Shown here piece by piece: positions 52,501 to 62,943 of a stretch of 64,000 nt of DNA (position 1 is the first letter of the stretch; each line of letters begins with the position of its first letter). The stretch spans positions 248,001 to 312,000 of the forward strand of contig CP087213.1 in NCBI GenBank assembly GCA_020912385.1. The letters are read 5' to 3'. A program made the position numbers and the translations under genes. The stretch is from Neofusicoccum parvum. Taxonomy: Eukaryota > Ascomycota > Dothideomycetes > Botryosphaeriales > Botryosphaeriaceae. The notes beneath the pieces were generated by a model. It saw only the letters and a program-made list of their open reading frames with translations, searched no databases and was not told the origin of the DNA.

Positions 52501-53861
52501 TCACGATAGCAGTCCAAATCCTCACTGATCCTCGCGTTCTACTTCTCGACGAGCCGACCAGTGGTTTGGATGCCTTTACCGCTTCATCCATCATTGATGT
52601 CCTGCGCGGGCTTGCAGAAGAAGGCCGCACGCTCATCCTAACGATCCATCAGTCTCGCTCCGACCTCTTCCGCCACTTCGGCAATGTTTTACTCCTAGCA
52701 CGCGGAGGGTTCCCCGTGTACGCTGGTCCTGGCAGAAACATGCTTTCACACTTTGCCGCGCAAGGGTTCGACTGCCCGCGCAGTACCAACCCGGCAGACT
52801 TCGCGCTGGACTTGATCACAGTCGACCTGCAACACGAGAGTAGGGAAGTGGCCAGCCGGGAAAAGGTGCGGGGTCTGATCGAGAGCTGGACCAGCGACAG
52901 ATTCCAGCAGCACGCCATGGACAGAGTGAACTCGCGCACTGCCAGCCCTGCGGAGCTGGGCAGCCTTAAGCGCAGCATGACGGGCTTCCACATCGCCTAC
53001 CCGCTCCTGGTGCGTCGCGCGATGCTCAACTTCTGGCGGCAGCCGCCCATGATGATCGCGCGCATCATGCAAGTCGTCGGCCTGGGCGGCATCCTGGCGC
53101 TTTTCTTCGCGCCGCTCAAGAACGACTACTACAGCGTGCAGAACCGCGTCGGCTTCCTGCAGGAGATCCCGTCCATCTACTTCGTCGGCATGCTCCAGAA
53201 CGTCGCCGTCTACCCCATGGAACGCGACGTCTTCGCCCGCGAGCACGACGACGGCGCCTACAGCGTCGAGGCCTTCTTCATGCAGTACACCACCATCGAG
53301 GTGCCGTTCGAGATCGTCACCTCGCTCATCTTCGCCGTCCTGGGCGTGCTGGCGGTCGGCCTGCCCCGCACCGTCGAGCTGTTCTTCCTCATGGCCTTCA
53401 ACTGCTTCTGCATCGTCTCCTGCGGCGAGAGCCTAGGCATCATGTTCAACACCGTCTTCTCGCACACGGGCTTCGCCGTCAACATCACGTCGGTGTTCCT
53501 GTCCGTCGCCCAGATCATGGCCGGCATCATGAGCATCGACATGCCGCCTTTCCTGCAGGACATGAACTACCTCTCCCCGATCAAGTATGTCGTCGCGAAC
53601 CTGGCGCCGTACAGTTTGAACGGCGTCAAGTTCACGTGCACGGATGACCAGCGGCTGGTCGGCGGCAGGTGTCCGATCGAGACGGGCGAAGAGGTGTTGA
53701 AGCTGTATCGGCTAGACGGGACGGATGCGGGGCTGAATGTGCTGTGGTTGGGCGTGTGCACGGTGGTGTACAGACTGTTGGCGTATGCGTTGCTGAAGGC
53801 GAGGAGGGAGAGGTGGAGTTGGCGTTGGTTGAAAGTTGGTGGGAGGAAGGGTGGAGAGTGA
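49513..53861 (+). CDS. Full-size ABCG transporter (YOL075C-like)
   Basis: Seven exons: 49513-50259, 50318-50349, 50416-50510, 50563-51012, 51062-51558, 51631-52289, 52343-53861 (introns 49-72 bp, several with CTAAT/CTAAC branch sites); 1332 aa. Order NBD1-TMD1-NBD2-TMD2. NBD1: Walker A GGSGSGKTT (128-136), signature CSGGEKRR (from 236), Walker B VLFLDEPTTGLD, H-loop TIHQPRSE. NBD2: Walker A GPSGSGKTT (759-767), signature ISGGEKRR, Walker B LLLDEPTSGLD, TIHQSRSD. Each NBD precedes a six-helix ABC2-type membrane domain, and both NBDs keep canonical motifs, unlike PDR-type pumps with one degenerate site. This fits the White-like full transporters represented by yeast YOL075C. ATP-driven export across a membrane is expected; the substrate is unknown. 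Two tiny exons around the first Walker B are needed to rebuild LLANPSVLFLDEPTTG. Confidence 0.93.
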
Positions 53862-55155
53862 TGGCGGAAGGAAGAAATAATTTTCGACGATGCTGTTCAA
53901 TGACATGGCTATTCGTAACTTGTAAGCTTAGAAAAGTAACATTGAAACCTAGAACAATTACTTGATTCTGCGCGTGCCATACACTGCTCGGCTCTACCGA
54001 GTGCATCCCCAGGCCGCAAGCTGGTTATCAATGCCATTGGTTTCAATGTTTAAATAAATGGTGAGTACAGAAGAGTTGTTTGCTTTGATACTAATAAGTG
54101 ACAGATATTTCATCAAGAGGATGCAATCTAATAATTTTCGCCTCAAATAGCTAAGCGACGTTGGGTATCATGCAGAAAATTGTTGATAGCTTTCGCTGTA
54201 CTTGTCCGCACTGGGGTCAACTTTGCCTGAAACTGACGCCAACGACATGCTTGCACAGCTCTCTCACGTGCTTAATGAAATTATTGACATGAAAACGCCC
54301 GTGTCCCTGTTTGTTGATGTAGCTTCGTGGAGTACCGGGATGACCGCGCGGAAGTGATGGGCCGTCAGGGTGGGGATGGATTCCGAGCACATAATATTTG
54401 ATGTAGAGTCAGATACTCCGTGGAACTTGGTATCTGCAGAGTGGTGGTACTAAAGTCCACGAGGCTCTTTGCGTAGTGGGGCGAGCAGTCAGCTTGAGCT
54501 GCGGTAGTACAGCACCGCCGCTGCCAGGCGTAGTCCTGACCGTCCCCGCGTTACACGGCCTTCGTGTCAGCGGTATCGGGGCATGAGCCGCTTGTCCACT
54601 CAACGTTTTGGAAGAGCAACTCGTGCCGTAGCTCGTGCACCGGTAGGCGGGGCTGTCAGAGGGTACCTGCAGTAGCGGCTCTGAGCTAAAATTTGACCTC
54701 TGTGCTGTGCACCGTCACCCCGCCGTCCAGCTACACTGTTGCTGTGATCCGCCACGTGCCTGTTCTGGCTTGTACTGCTGCCTATCGTTGCGCTCCTTCT
54801 GTATGTGATGCAATGACGTCGTGCTTGCCCGTTCTGGCGGAGGAAAACAAGAAAGCGTCCGTGCGGTCGCAAGTTTGAGCCAATCAGAGGCGTCAGCGGT
54901 CTTTTGCAAACGGGCGGCCTGCTGACAGGGTCTCGCTTAAGTGATTTTAGCGCGTCTCTTGGCACTTAAGTATCTGGCTCTTCGTCCGCCCTCTGACTCT
55001 TCTTCCTCTTCACCACCTTCCTTCATTCGACGACGGACGACAACACTCATTCTTGGTCCTTCGCCGCTCTCCTACGTGGTCCACACATCTTCTCTCGTTC
55101 GCCCTCACACGGCTTCCTTACACACACCCTCAAGTCATTCTCTCACTGAGCTACC
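53862..55155. other. Intergenic between the ABC transporter and the secreted protein gene
   Basis: 1.3 kb. The first 400 bp are AT-richer and probably hold the transporter 3' UTR. From about 54960 the sequence becomes CT-rich (CTTCTTCCTCTTCACC), the usual look of a fungal 5' leader, and runs into the ATG at 55156. No gene seen. Confidence 0.55.
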
Positions 55156-57093
55156 ATGCTCTTCAACATTCTCTTGGCCATGTTGGCCTTTGCGCTGACG
55201 GCTCTCGCTGACGGGTACGTGTCAATCTGCCATGTCCCCTCACACTCCATCTCGCTTTCAATCTCACCTCACATTGTTATATATATTGAGTATCCTGTGA
55301 TTTCTTCTCCTCTCATCTTGCTATACTTCACGTCACCAAGATCTTATCTGCTGCCTTTCATTTTGCCTTACCTCTCTCTCTGGCGGTAACACTGACTACA
55401 CTCCCAAGTTCCATCACTGGCCACTGCCATCCTACCGAGACTGTCACTTCCTTTGTCAGTGTTGCTAGTCTCACCGTTACTCTCCCGGCTTCGACGATCA
55501 CTCTTTGCTCGAGCGGTCTCGGAGAGACCACCTTCTCGCCTACCGCTACTGCTATTCTCTCTTCTCTCTCGTCCATTCCGGCCATGTGTACCGACGGCTA
55601 CCTTCGCCAGGAAATCGTCAATGGCACCACTTTGTGGCCGTGTGGCGCCCCGGACTCCACTGACAGTCTTGTTTACGCTGAACCTACTACTATGACGTTG
55701 CAGCCTGTCAATCCCTCGGACTTGACCACCACTTGGGTCACTGTTACTGACTCAACGAGCACTCTGGTGGTGCCTCAGCCCACTCCGTCTGAGGAAGTCA
55801 CGACTACCATTGATGTCACCAGCTTCATGACGGTGACCACTGGTACCTCGACTATCATCGACTCCTCGTCGGCACTCAATTCGTCTTCGAAGACTCGGGC
55901 ATCGTCCTTCACCGGCTTTGGTCCCAACGGCTGGAACAGCACGACTTCAGCGAACGCTCCTGCTGGCACTGGCACCAGCTATGTCACCGGCATTACGGGA
56001 GCTGTTACAGTTCCTCCGCACGTAAATTCAACCGCGGCGATCACGGAGACTTTCACCATCGTCATGCCAACTCCGTCCAACGGAACCTACCCGTCTCCGC
56101 CTTTCCCAGCTAATGGCACTTCGACCACTGCCAACGGAACTTTGAACACAGTCAGCTGGCTTAACACTACGCTTCCATGGACCCCAACCGCCACCGTCAT
56201 CTCAACTCGCCCTTTCAACCTGAGCTTGACGACTCCGGAGCCGGCTTGGACGGTTTACTCCACTGAACTCGTTTCGATCAGCTCCGGCCCTTCGGGTAAT
56301 GTGACCTTCACTCAGCCAAGTGCCAGCCACACCGGCGGCCTCCCGCCTGCGCCGTTCTCTACCATGTGCCCTCAGCACGGCGAGTACGGTAACTTCACGA
56401 TGACTGTCGGTATCTCCCCCTACCCTTCCTATTTTAAATGTCATTTACTGCGCATAGTGGGATGAGCCTCACAGGACGCCGGACAACAAGACCCACCAGT
56501 TCCCGCCGGTCTTTGAGCCGTATCATCACCTGATGTTCGCGAACGGTTTTGCCTATGTCCCGCCGCCCAACCAGTACACCAGCCCGCATTCGTCCCCGTA
56601 CATGGCCATGTACCTGCCTAACATGACGACCACTGCCCTTCTTCATCCGCAGGCCGGTGCTCTTCCTCGCGGTGGCATTGGTGCCGGCCTCCGTGCCTCC
56701 AACTCTGCATTCTGGTTCAACGCATACGGTGCTTTCATGTCCTGCAATCAGGGTCAGGAGCCCGCCGATGCCGTCATTCCCCATCTGGCATGCAAGATTG
56801 AGGTCGCCGGTTTCCGCTGGAGTGACACAAAGCAAAAGGAAGTCTTGCATAACAAGGAGACCTTTGACATCCCCGCCTGCTGGAGCTTGAACGCCCAGGG
56901 CAAGTGCGAGCTTCCGTGGATCGACTTCACCAACACGACTGGCAATTTCGATGGTCTTTCCAGTATCCGTCTCAATGCCTACTACTGGAATGATGCGGCT
57001 GACGACAGGATCTTTGTCATGGATAACCTGCAGCTGTCCTGGGCTGACAACAGTTGCGCCGCTGGCCGCGCCCGCCAGGCCGACAAGTTGTGA
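55156..57093 (+). CDS. Secreted Ser/Thr-rich surface protein with a conserved C-terminal domain
   Basis: Three exons: 55156-55214, 55409-56405, 56458-57093 (introns of 194 and 52 bp); 563 aa. Exon 1 encodes a signal peptide (MLFNILLAMLAFALTALADG). Residues about 20-340 are Thr/Ser/Pro-rich with many Asn-x-Ser/Thr sequons, typical of an extended glycosylated cell-wall stalk. The C-terminal part (about 345-550) looks folded and conserved: MCPQHGEYGNFTM, PPVFEPYHHLMFANGFAYVPPP, RASNSAFWFNAYGAFMSC, GLSSIRLNAYYWND and FVMDNLQLSW. Related fungal secreted proteins share this end; its function is not established. No GPI-anchor tail is evident (it ends ARQADKL). Two splice sites are weak (AAG acceptor at 55408, GTCGGT donor at 56406) but are required to keep phase and rebuild the conserved region. 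Confidence 0.85.
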
Positions 57094-58380
57094 TGGGATG
57101 GACTTTAGTGGGAGATCTTGCTTTTCTTCCTTTTCCTTCATTCTCTTTTTCTTCATCATAAATACGTGCATAAGTCCGAGGTAAGGACAAGAACCGGGTT
57201 GGTGATGGTGGGGATTGGTAGCTTAACTACCTTGCTCCTCTAAGCGACGGTCAAACTAAGCTACAGAAATCAAGTCTTAATGGCTTTCAATATTACAATG
57301 GTGCTGAGTCGTGTCGTGTTTACCAAGACCAGACACGAATAGTGTCTTGTGCCCACACCAGAAGGAGTTGTGGACACCTCTCATACGATACGCCGTCATG
57401 AGAAGCCAGTAACTGACGCTCCTTGCAGGTTCGACTCATGCCGCTACATGATCCACCGCGCGTCGGATGATGTTTCTCAGGTACATGTGGTCGGCGGTGG
57501 TCATGAGGCCAGGCGTTCGACGGTGAGCTCGGCGCTATAGGTGGGCAAGCTTATTTGTAAGGGACGGGCCGAAGGAGGCTCGCTCGCAGACGAGGCATGT
57601 GAGCAGGTGGAGCGGATAGAGTGCAGCTGCGACGGTGCTGAAGCGACGGGAGGGCGGCTTCGCAAGTATAGCAATGGCGGGGACGGGGCGAGACCAGGCT
57701 CTCCGAGGAGCGACGGCAATCTACACAGGGCAGCTGGGCGCGCTGGAGCGGCACGAGCTCTGGACGATTTGCGCAGGCCAAAGTAAGGTTGAAGGCACGC
57801 GTGGCCGGGGCCCGGGGCTCTCCCGCATTCCCGCCAGGGCCCGATCTCGATTCCGCCAGGCCAGGGCGGCGCTCGCAAGGGACCGCGCGCGCATCCCGGT
57901 CAGCGGGCGCATGACGAGCAGTCGGACGGCGTGGGGGAGGCGCGGGACGGCAGCGGTGGTGGCAGCGAGGGCGGGCGGGTGAGACATGAGCTCATAGGCA
58001 GCTTGGGCTGGGCAGGCGACGCGTGCGTGCAGCGGGCGGGCGCCGGGCGTGACTCGCGCGCCGGGCTGCCTCGTGACGGCTGCTGGGCGGAGCAGATATC
58101 TTGATGGCAGCATTGCCACACCGCTCGCACCATCGCCGCCTCCTCCCTCGACCGCAGCGCGCGTGCATGGACAGCGATAAGTGCAGCGTGGGCAGCTCCG
58201 TTTCCAGCGCGCGCTCCCGGCCTTGGACCTATCGTAAGCGAGCATCGCGACGGCCATCGTCCCGCCGCCCAAGTCGCACCTCGACCGCCCGCAGCGCGCT
58301 CTCCACGTCGCCCGCCATAACGGACTGAGCTGCAGCCTCGCCCAGCGCCTCCGGGCCACGACACCACCGCCGCCGCCACC
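57094..58380. other. Intergenic between the secreted protein and the CCCH gene
   Basis: 1.3 kb. From about 57540 on the sequence is GC-rich and probably holds the promoter and long 5' leader of the CCCH gene. A T-arm-like string near 57429 does not fold into a tRNA. No gene seen. Confidence 0.55.
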
Positions 58381-60424
58381 ATGACCACCGAAAGCCAGCC
58401 GCAGCCGGCTCCGCCGCAGACGCTCTTCTCCCCCCACCCGGCGAGCCCAACCCACGATACCCCGCCGCCGCTCCCCAACCCCAGCATGCCCGCCTTCGCG
58501 CCCCAATTCCCGCCCCAGCCCGCGCAGAACGGCAACCGCGTGCAGCACCGCCACTCGCGCGACTTCAGCGGCCCGCAGACCAACGGCCAGGTGCAGAGCC
58601 CCAACGGCAGCCAGCAGCAGCAGGGCGTGCCCATCCAGCACCGCGCCGGCAACGGCCACCAGGGCCATGTGCGCGGCATGAGCGGCTTCGACGGGCCCCG
58701 CAGCCCGCCGAACAGCAAGAGTGAGCGCGCGCGGCACAAGAAGCATCCGCAGAGGAGCACCCACGCTGATTCGACTGAGCTCAAAGGCACCGCGCACGTT
58801 CCGTGCAAATTCTACCGCCAGGGCGTCTGCCAGGCCGGCAAGGCCTGTCCGTTCCTGCACACCAACGACCTGGCCACCGAGACGGCCCCGTGCAAGTACT
58901 TCCAGAAGGTCAGTCCCGCGCTGCGTGCGAGCGCGCCCCCGCTGTGAGCTGACGAGATGCCAGGGCAACTGCAAGTTTGGTGCGAAATGCGCCCTCGCGC
59001 ACATCCTGCCCGACGGCAGGCGAGTGAACGGCCCGAACCTCGCCATGGGCAGGCACCCGTACGGCCGCCCGGCTGCAACACAGAGCTCGCTGCTCACCAT
59101 GCAGGCTATGGCCGGCGGCTCGCAGTACCCCTACATGCCCTCCGAAGAGTCGTTCGGGGGCGCCCAGCCCAAGCACATCCACGACATGATACCCACGATC
59201 GATCAGACCTTCTCCTCGAACCCCGGATCCAACTTCGGCTCACCGCCAAATGATGGCCGTCTCCCGACTTCGCCCGTGCAGAAGGGCCTCAGCGTCCTCG
59301 ATGCCCCGCTCCCCGCCTCGTTCGACAGCCAGGGCATCTCGCACATGGCCCGCTACGGCCCCATCGCCGCGTCCGTTCCCTCGCGCTTCGGCCTCGAGTC
59401 GACATCCCCGCCGTCCTCGTACCAGAACAAGGCAGCCGAGACGTCCACACTGAGAAATCTGCACAGCTCGGCATTTGGAGATGATGCGCGTGCGCGTAAT
59501 GGGCTGGGCTCGTCACCGCCGACCACGGAAGAGCCGGTGGTTGGCAGGCGCATCATGCACTCGGAACGCTTCTCCAGACCGAAGATGATGTCAGCGAGCT
59601 TGGGCACGCGACCAATCGTGGGTGATGACCCGTGGGATGAGAACTTTGCCTTCGAGGAAGACTTGGTCCCGAACAGTCTGCACGAGCTGCTGACCCCGCA
59701 GGAGAAGATGCGCCGCTTCTCTCGCGCTGGCGAGGATGAGCACGGCTTTAACCACAGACAGTCGCTCTCTGGCCTTGGCACTCCCGGTGATTCCAAGGTC
59801 GGTTCCCCACTGGGCTCTTCCCCGTCACGTTTTGGCGCCCTCTTCTCCAGAACACACAGGCCCGCCGAAGAAGTCTCATCAAGCCCGGGCGCAAACGTTT
59901 TCGGCCATGTTGGTTCTCCACTCCGCGGCTCGGCTCTAAACCCCAACGCCAGCCCATCACTACGTCCCATTGGTGACCGCCGCACTCCTTCCACTGGTGA
60001 CGCAAGCCCCTTCGGTCTTTCCAGCCCACCCCGTCAGACGAGCATCAGCACGCTCAGCCAGCAACTGCAGCGTACAAGACTGTCTTCACTGGTATCTGAC
60101 TCGAAACCGGAAGGCGTTGAAGACAGGCAGCACCCCGGCATGGCTACGCGCCTGACTTCCGCCTCAAGCATTGGTGCCTCAGCTTCAAGACCCGGTGTCG
60201 GCATGGACCGCGCCATTTCCAGCAGCAGCATCGGCCGGGAGCCAATTGAGGAGGAGCAAGAGCAGGGCTTATTCGACATGGAAGAAGAGGATTCCGCAGC
60301 TGAAAAGGAGAGGAGAGCTAAGAGGTTCTCCGGTGGCCTTGGTGGTTCGAACGCTTCTCAAGGTGGCGCTTGGGGTGTATTTCCAGGATTAGGTGCAAGC
60401 GTTGACACCAAGGAGAGCTCGTAG
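58381..60424 (+). CDS. Two-finger CCCH zinc-finger protein (Lee1/Cps3-type)
   Basis: Two exons, 58381-58908 and 58964-60424 (55-bp intron, GTCAGT...TGCCAG); 662 aa. Residues 1-135 are Pro/Gln/His-rich and disordered, with RARHKKHPQ before the fingers. Finger 1: Cys142, Cys150, Cys156, His160. Finger 2: Cys171, Cys179, Cys185, His189; both are C-x7-C-x5-C-x3-H, and the intron splits finger 2 so that joining gives CKYFQKGNCKFGAKC. The long C-terminal part is Ser/Pro-rich with many SP sites and a conserved-looking segment (WDENFAFEEDLVPNSLHELLTPQEKMRRFSR, about 405-440), and ends after an acidic stretch (EPIEEEQEQGLFDMEEED). CCCH fingers of this kind bind RNA; the protein probably regulates mRNA in the cytoplasm. 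The precise targets are unknown. Confidence 0.9.
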
Positions 60425-60980
60425 GCCGTACCGGAAGACAGGACAGCCCCACGACTTGCTACGGATTGCCCCGTCCTCTGCAAGCTTGCTGGATAATTGC
60501 TCTGGATAAGCCCTCGGGCATCGGGTTTATGAAGAAAGATTGGTCTGGAGAAAACAGGCCGTGTACAACCAACGAAAATACACACCACCACATCTGGATG
60601 CGGCATCATGCTCTACTCGGCGGGACTCTAAAAAAACAAAAGTAAATGGGGGACATGGCGTCAGTCATCACATAGCGTTTCTTTTTCTTGATTTTCACTC
60701 GCGCTGCACTTGATGCTCTCGTCTCTTACAGACAGAGCCACTTGTGTTTCGTGGAGATGGCGAAAGGGAATTGGTCATCTACTTACTCTGCTGCTGGACC
60801 CACACATAGCACACGGTTGGCATATTGATCTTTTTCTGCGCTCCAAACACTCACTCACGTACAGAAACAAAAGCATCCATCTCTCTCTGTTCACCTGGTT
60901 ACTAAAGAAATTCACGTTCTCTGCGTTCGAAACACGGCGTTCTTTCACACCTCGTAACAAGAAAACGAAAGGGCCGGGAC

Positions 60981-60988
60981 TATAAAAG
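60981..60988 (+). promoter_or_regulatory. Orphan TATA-like element
   Basis: TATAAAAG followed about 30 bp downstream by a pyrimidine-rich leader-like sequence, but by no convincing coding sequence on the plus strand. It may be fortuitous or drive a non-coding transcript. Confidence 0.3.
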
Positions 60989-62052
60989 GGGACCTCTTCT
61001 TCTGTCTGATCATTCAGACTTTTTTTTAATTGCCTGTCTCAATTTTGTTTTATTTTCCCACGCAAAACTCTTCTTGGGTCTCTTTCTCTTTTGGCTCTCC
61101 TGGCTCAATCGCTCAAGACGTACACTACGGGTAGCAGCAGCAACAGCTTTTCCCGGGTCGCTTTTCGTGTCTCCGAAGAGCAGGAGGAAACGAATCCCAG
61201 TTTTCTTTTCACCATTTCCGTCTCTTTCGTAACGCTGTCTCAAGAAGAAGAACACGCAAAAAAGAAAAAAGCTCTTGTTTGTTCGTTTTTTTTGGCCGGA
61301 CTGGGTTTGCTTACGCTCTAACGACACTGCATACGGCGGATCCTTTTTCTTCATCGACTTGGGTGGCTGATCTTGCCGACGTTTTCTCTTCCTTACGATC
61401 GTTCTGATGACCAGGCTTTATGACGGTGGTGTCGGGGGTTTGAGGGGTCTTTTGCCAGGTAGACTACTGTTGTTTGTTGTATGCTTTGCTGTTTTTCGAG
61501 TAAAGGGTTAGACTAATGGATTGCTTGATGCGTGTGGATAAACATGTACGGGATGAACACTTCGATGATGTGAGCAGCGCACGTGTGGCTCCTTGGTTCA
61601 GGTTCATGAACGGATAGCTGAAGCATTCATCGGTTGTGTTTAGTGCTCCTTTCCCTGAATGTCTGCGTCCGGACGCATGCTTCAACTGCCCATGAAGGTA
61701 ACCGGCCTCGTAACCTGCCTTGCGCCGAACATCTCTCCTCGGTACAAAGTCCATCTTGCACACCCCGAGGTAGGTATCGCGGAGCTCCTCGATCGCCTCT
61801 GCATGCGGTGCTCCTGGTCCAACTGGCCTGAACGATATACCATCTCGAGATTCTTGATGTCATGGTGGATCTTCACTGTCAGAGCACTCCATTGGCCAGT
61901 GCGGATGATACCCTCAACACCATTATGACAAAACGTGGTCCGCAAAGCGCATTCGTAGTTGCGTTTCACAAGTGCGCGCCCGAATGACAAAGTGGAGTAT
62001 GCGATGGAACAAGCAAAACAACTCTATGATTTTTATGCCAATGCTCGTCAAG

Positions 62053-62056
<4 letters not shown>

Positions 62057-62086
<30 letters not shown>

Positions 62087-62087
62087 T
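62057..62087. repeat. (TATG)n tetranucleotide microsatellite
   Basis: About seven tandem TATG units in non-coding DNA downstream of the AA1-like gene. Confidence 0.85.
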
Positions 62088-62307
62088 TTACAGCGAAGAT
62101 CAAAACAAAAACAAAGCCAACAAACGTCCAATTCAAGAACAGTGCATCAAACCGTCCCCCCAATCGCAGCAGAAGTTCGTGGAAATATGTACAGTTGAAC
62201 TTCTGCATGCTCATGATTACGTCTCAATCACTTTCGACATTTAGATATTTTTTCAAGTCTCTTCGGATTCATGCGCATGCTCTCTCGTCGTTCGGACGGA
62301 GAGAGGC

Positions 62308-62822
62308 TTAGTAGGTGCCGAAGCGCTCAGCCAGCGTGGTGGTGGCGTTGGCGACCTGGCTGCAGACGAAGTCGTCGGCGCCGTTGCCGCCGGCGTGGCA
62401 GTAGACGGGGACGCTGACGGTGCCGTTGACGACGGAGCTGCGAGGATTCTGGTCAGCACGGAGGAAGCAGAAGAATCGGACGCGGAACGGAGGGGAGGGG
62501 CTTACTTCATGCCGACCTCGCGGGTGACGGTCAGCTTGTACTCAGACGAGGTGGCGCCGTCCTGGATCTGGAAGTAGTAGTTGTAGGCGGAGCCCTCGCA
62601 CGCGGTCATGCGCGGGTAGACCAGCGCGGTCGCGTCCGTCTGCGAGCAGCTGGCGCCGGCTGGCGTGATGCTGAAGGACGCGGCTTGCAGCCCGTTGTTC
62701 TTGCGGACGGACAGGTTCTCGATCGTGACGGTGTTGGGGTCGGCGACGGTGTTGGCCTGGGGGGCAGGGGCGGCGGCGGCAACGGCGATGAGGCCGGCGG
62801 CGGTGGCGATGGAGAACTTCAT
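62308..62822 (-). CDS. Small secreted protein with AA1-like (Alt a 1) domain
   Basis: Two exons, 62822-62506 and 62437-62308 (68-bp intron, GTAAGC...TCGCAG); 148 aa. The signal peptide MKFSIATAAGLIAVAAAAP is followed by a short pro-like PQANTVADP. The mature part is beta-rich (TVTIENLSVRKN, LQAASFSITPAGASC, YNYYFQIQDG, SEYKLTVTRE, GTVSVPVYCHAGG) and has four cysteines, as expected for the two disulfides of the AA1-like fold; it ends LAERFGTY. Family members are secreted by dothideomycetes and related fungi, and include the Alternaria allergen Alt a 1 and plant-interaction proteins; their biochemical role is debated. A TATA box lies 114 bp upstream. The family assignment rests on size, cysteine number and strand pattern. 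Confidence 0.85.
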
Positions 62823-62887
62823 GGTGAAGGTGTGGGGGTGGTGGGTTTTGTTTGGGTTGAGGTTGGAGGAGTGTGGTTGCTGGAGCT

Positions 62888-62919
62888 GATGGGATGCCGA
62901 TGGGATGCCGATGGGATTG
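62888..62919. repeat. 11-bp direct repeats in the AA1-like gene leader
   Basis: GATGGGATGCC occurs twice in tandem, followed by a third partial copy (GATGGGATTG), between the TATA box and the start codon. Confidence 0.75.
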
Positions 62920-62935
62920 ACGATGCACCTTGGTG

Positions 62936-62943
62936 TTTATATA
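62936..62943 (-). promoter_or_regulatory. TATA box of the AA1-like gene
   Basis: Reads TATATAAA on the minus strand, 114 bp upstream of the ATG at 62822; the leader in between carries 11-bp direct repeats (62888-62919). Confidence 0.7.

Larger units (their letters stand above)
60425..62307. other. 1.9-kb region downstream of the CCCH gene
   Basis: Contains the 3' UTR of the CCCH gene, an orphan TATA element at 60981 followed by a pyrimidine-rich stretch, a set of overlapping minus-strand frames at 61464-61990 that could be a small gene but lack a recognisable domain, and a TATG microsatellite at 62057. No gene can be called with confidence. Confidence 0.5.

Noticed and set aside
57420..57450. 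GGTTCGACTC string resembling a tRNA B-box
   Set aside because: The T-stem has a mismatch and no matching A-box, anticodon stem or acceptor stem is found at the right distance.
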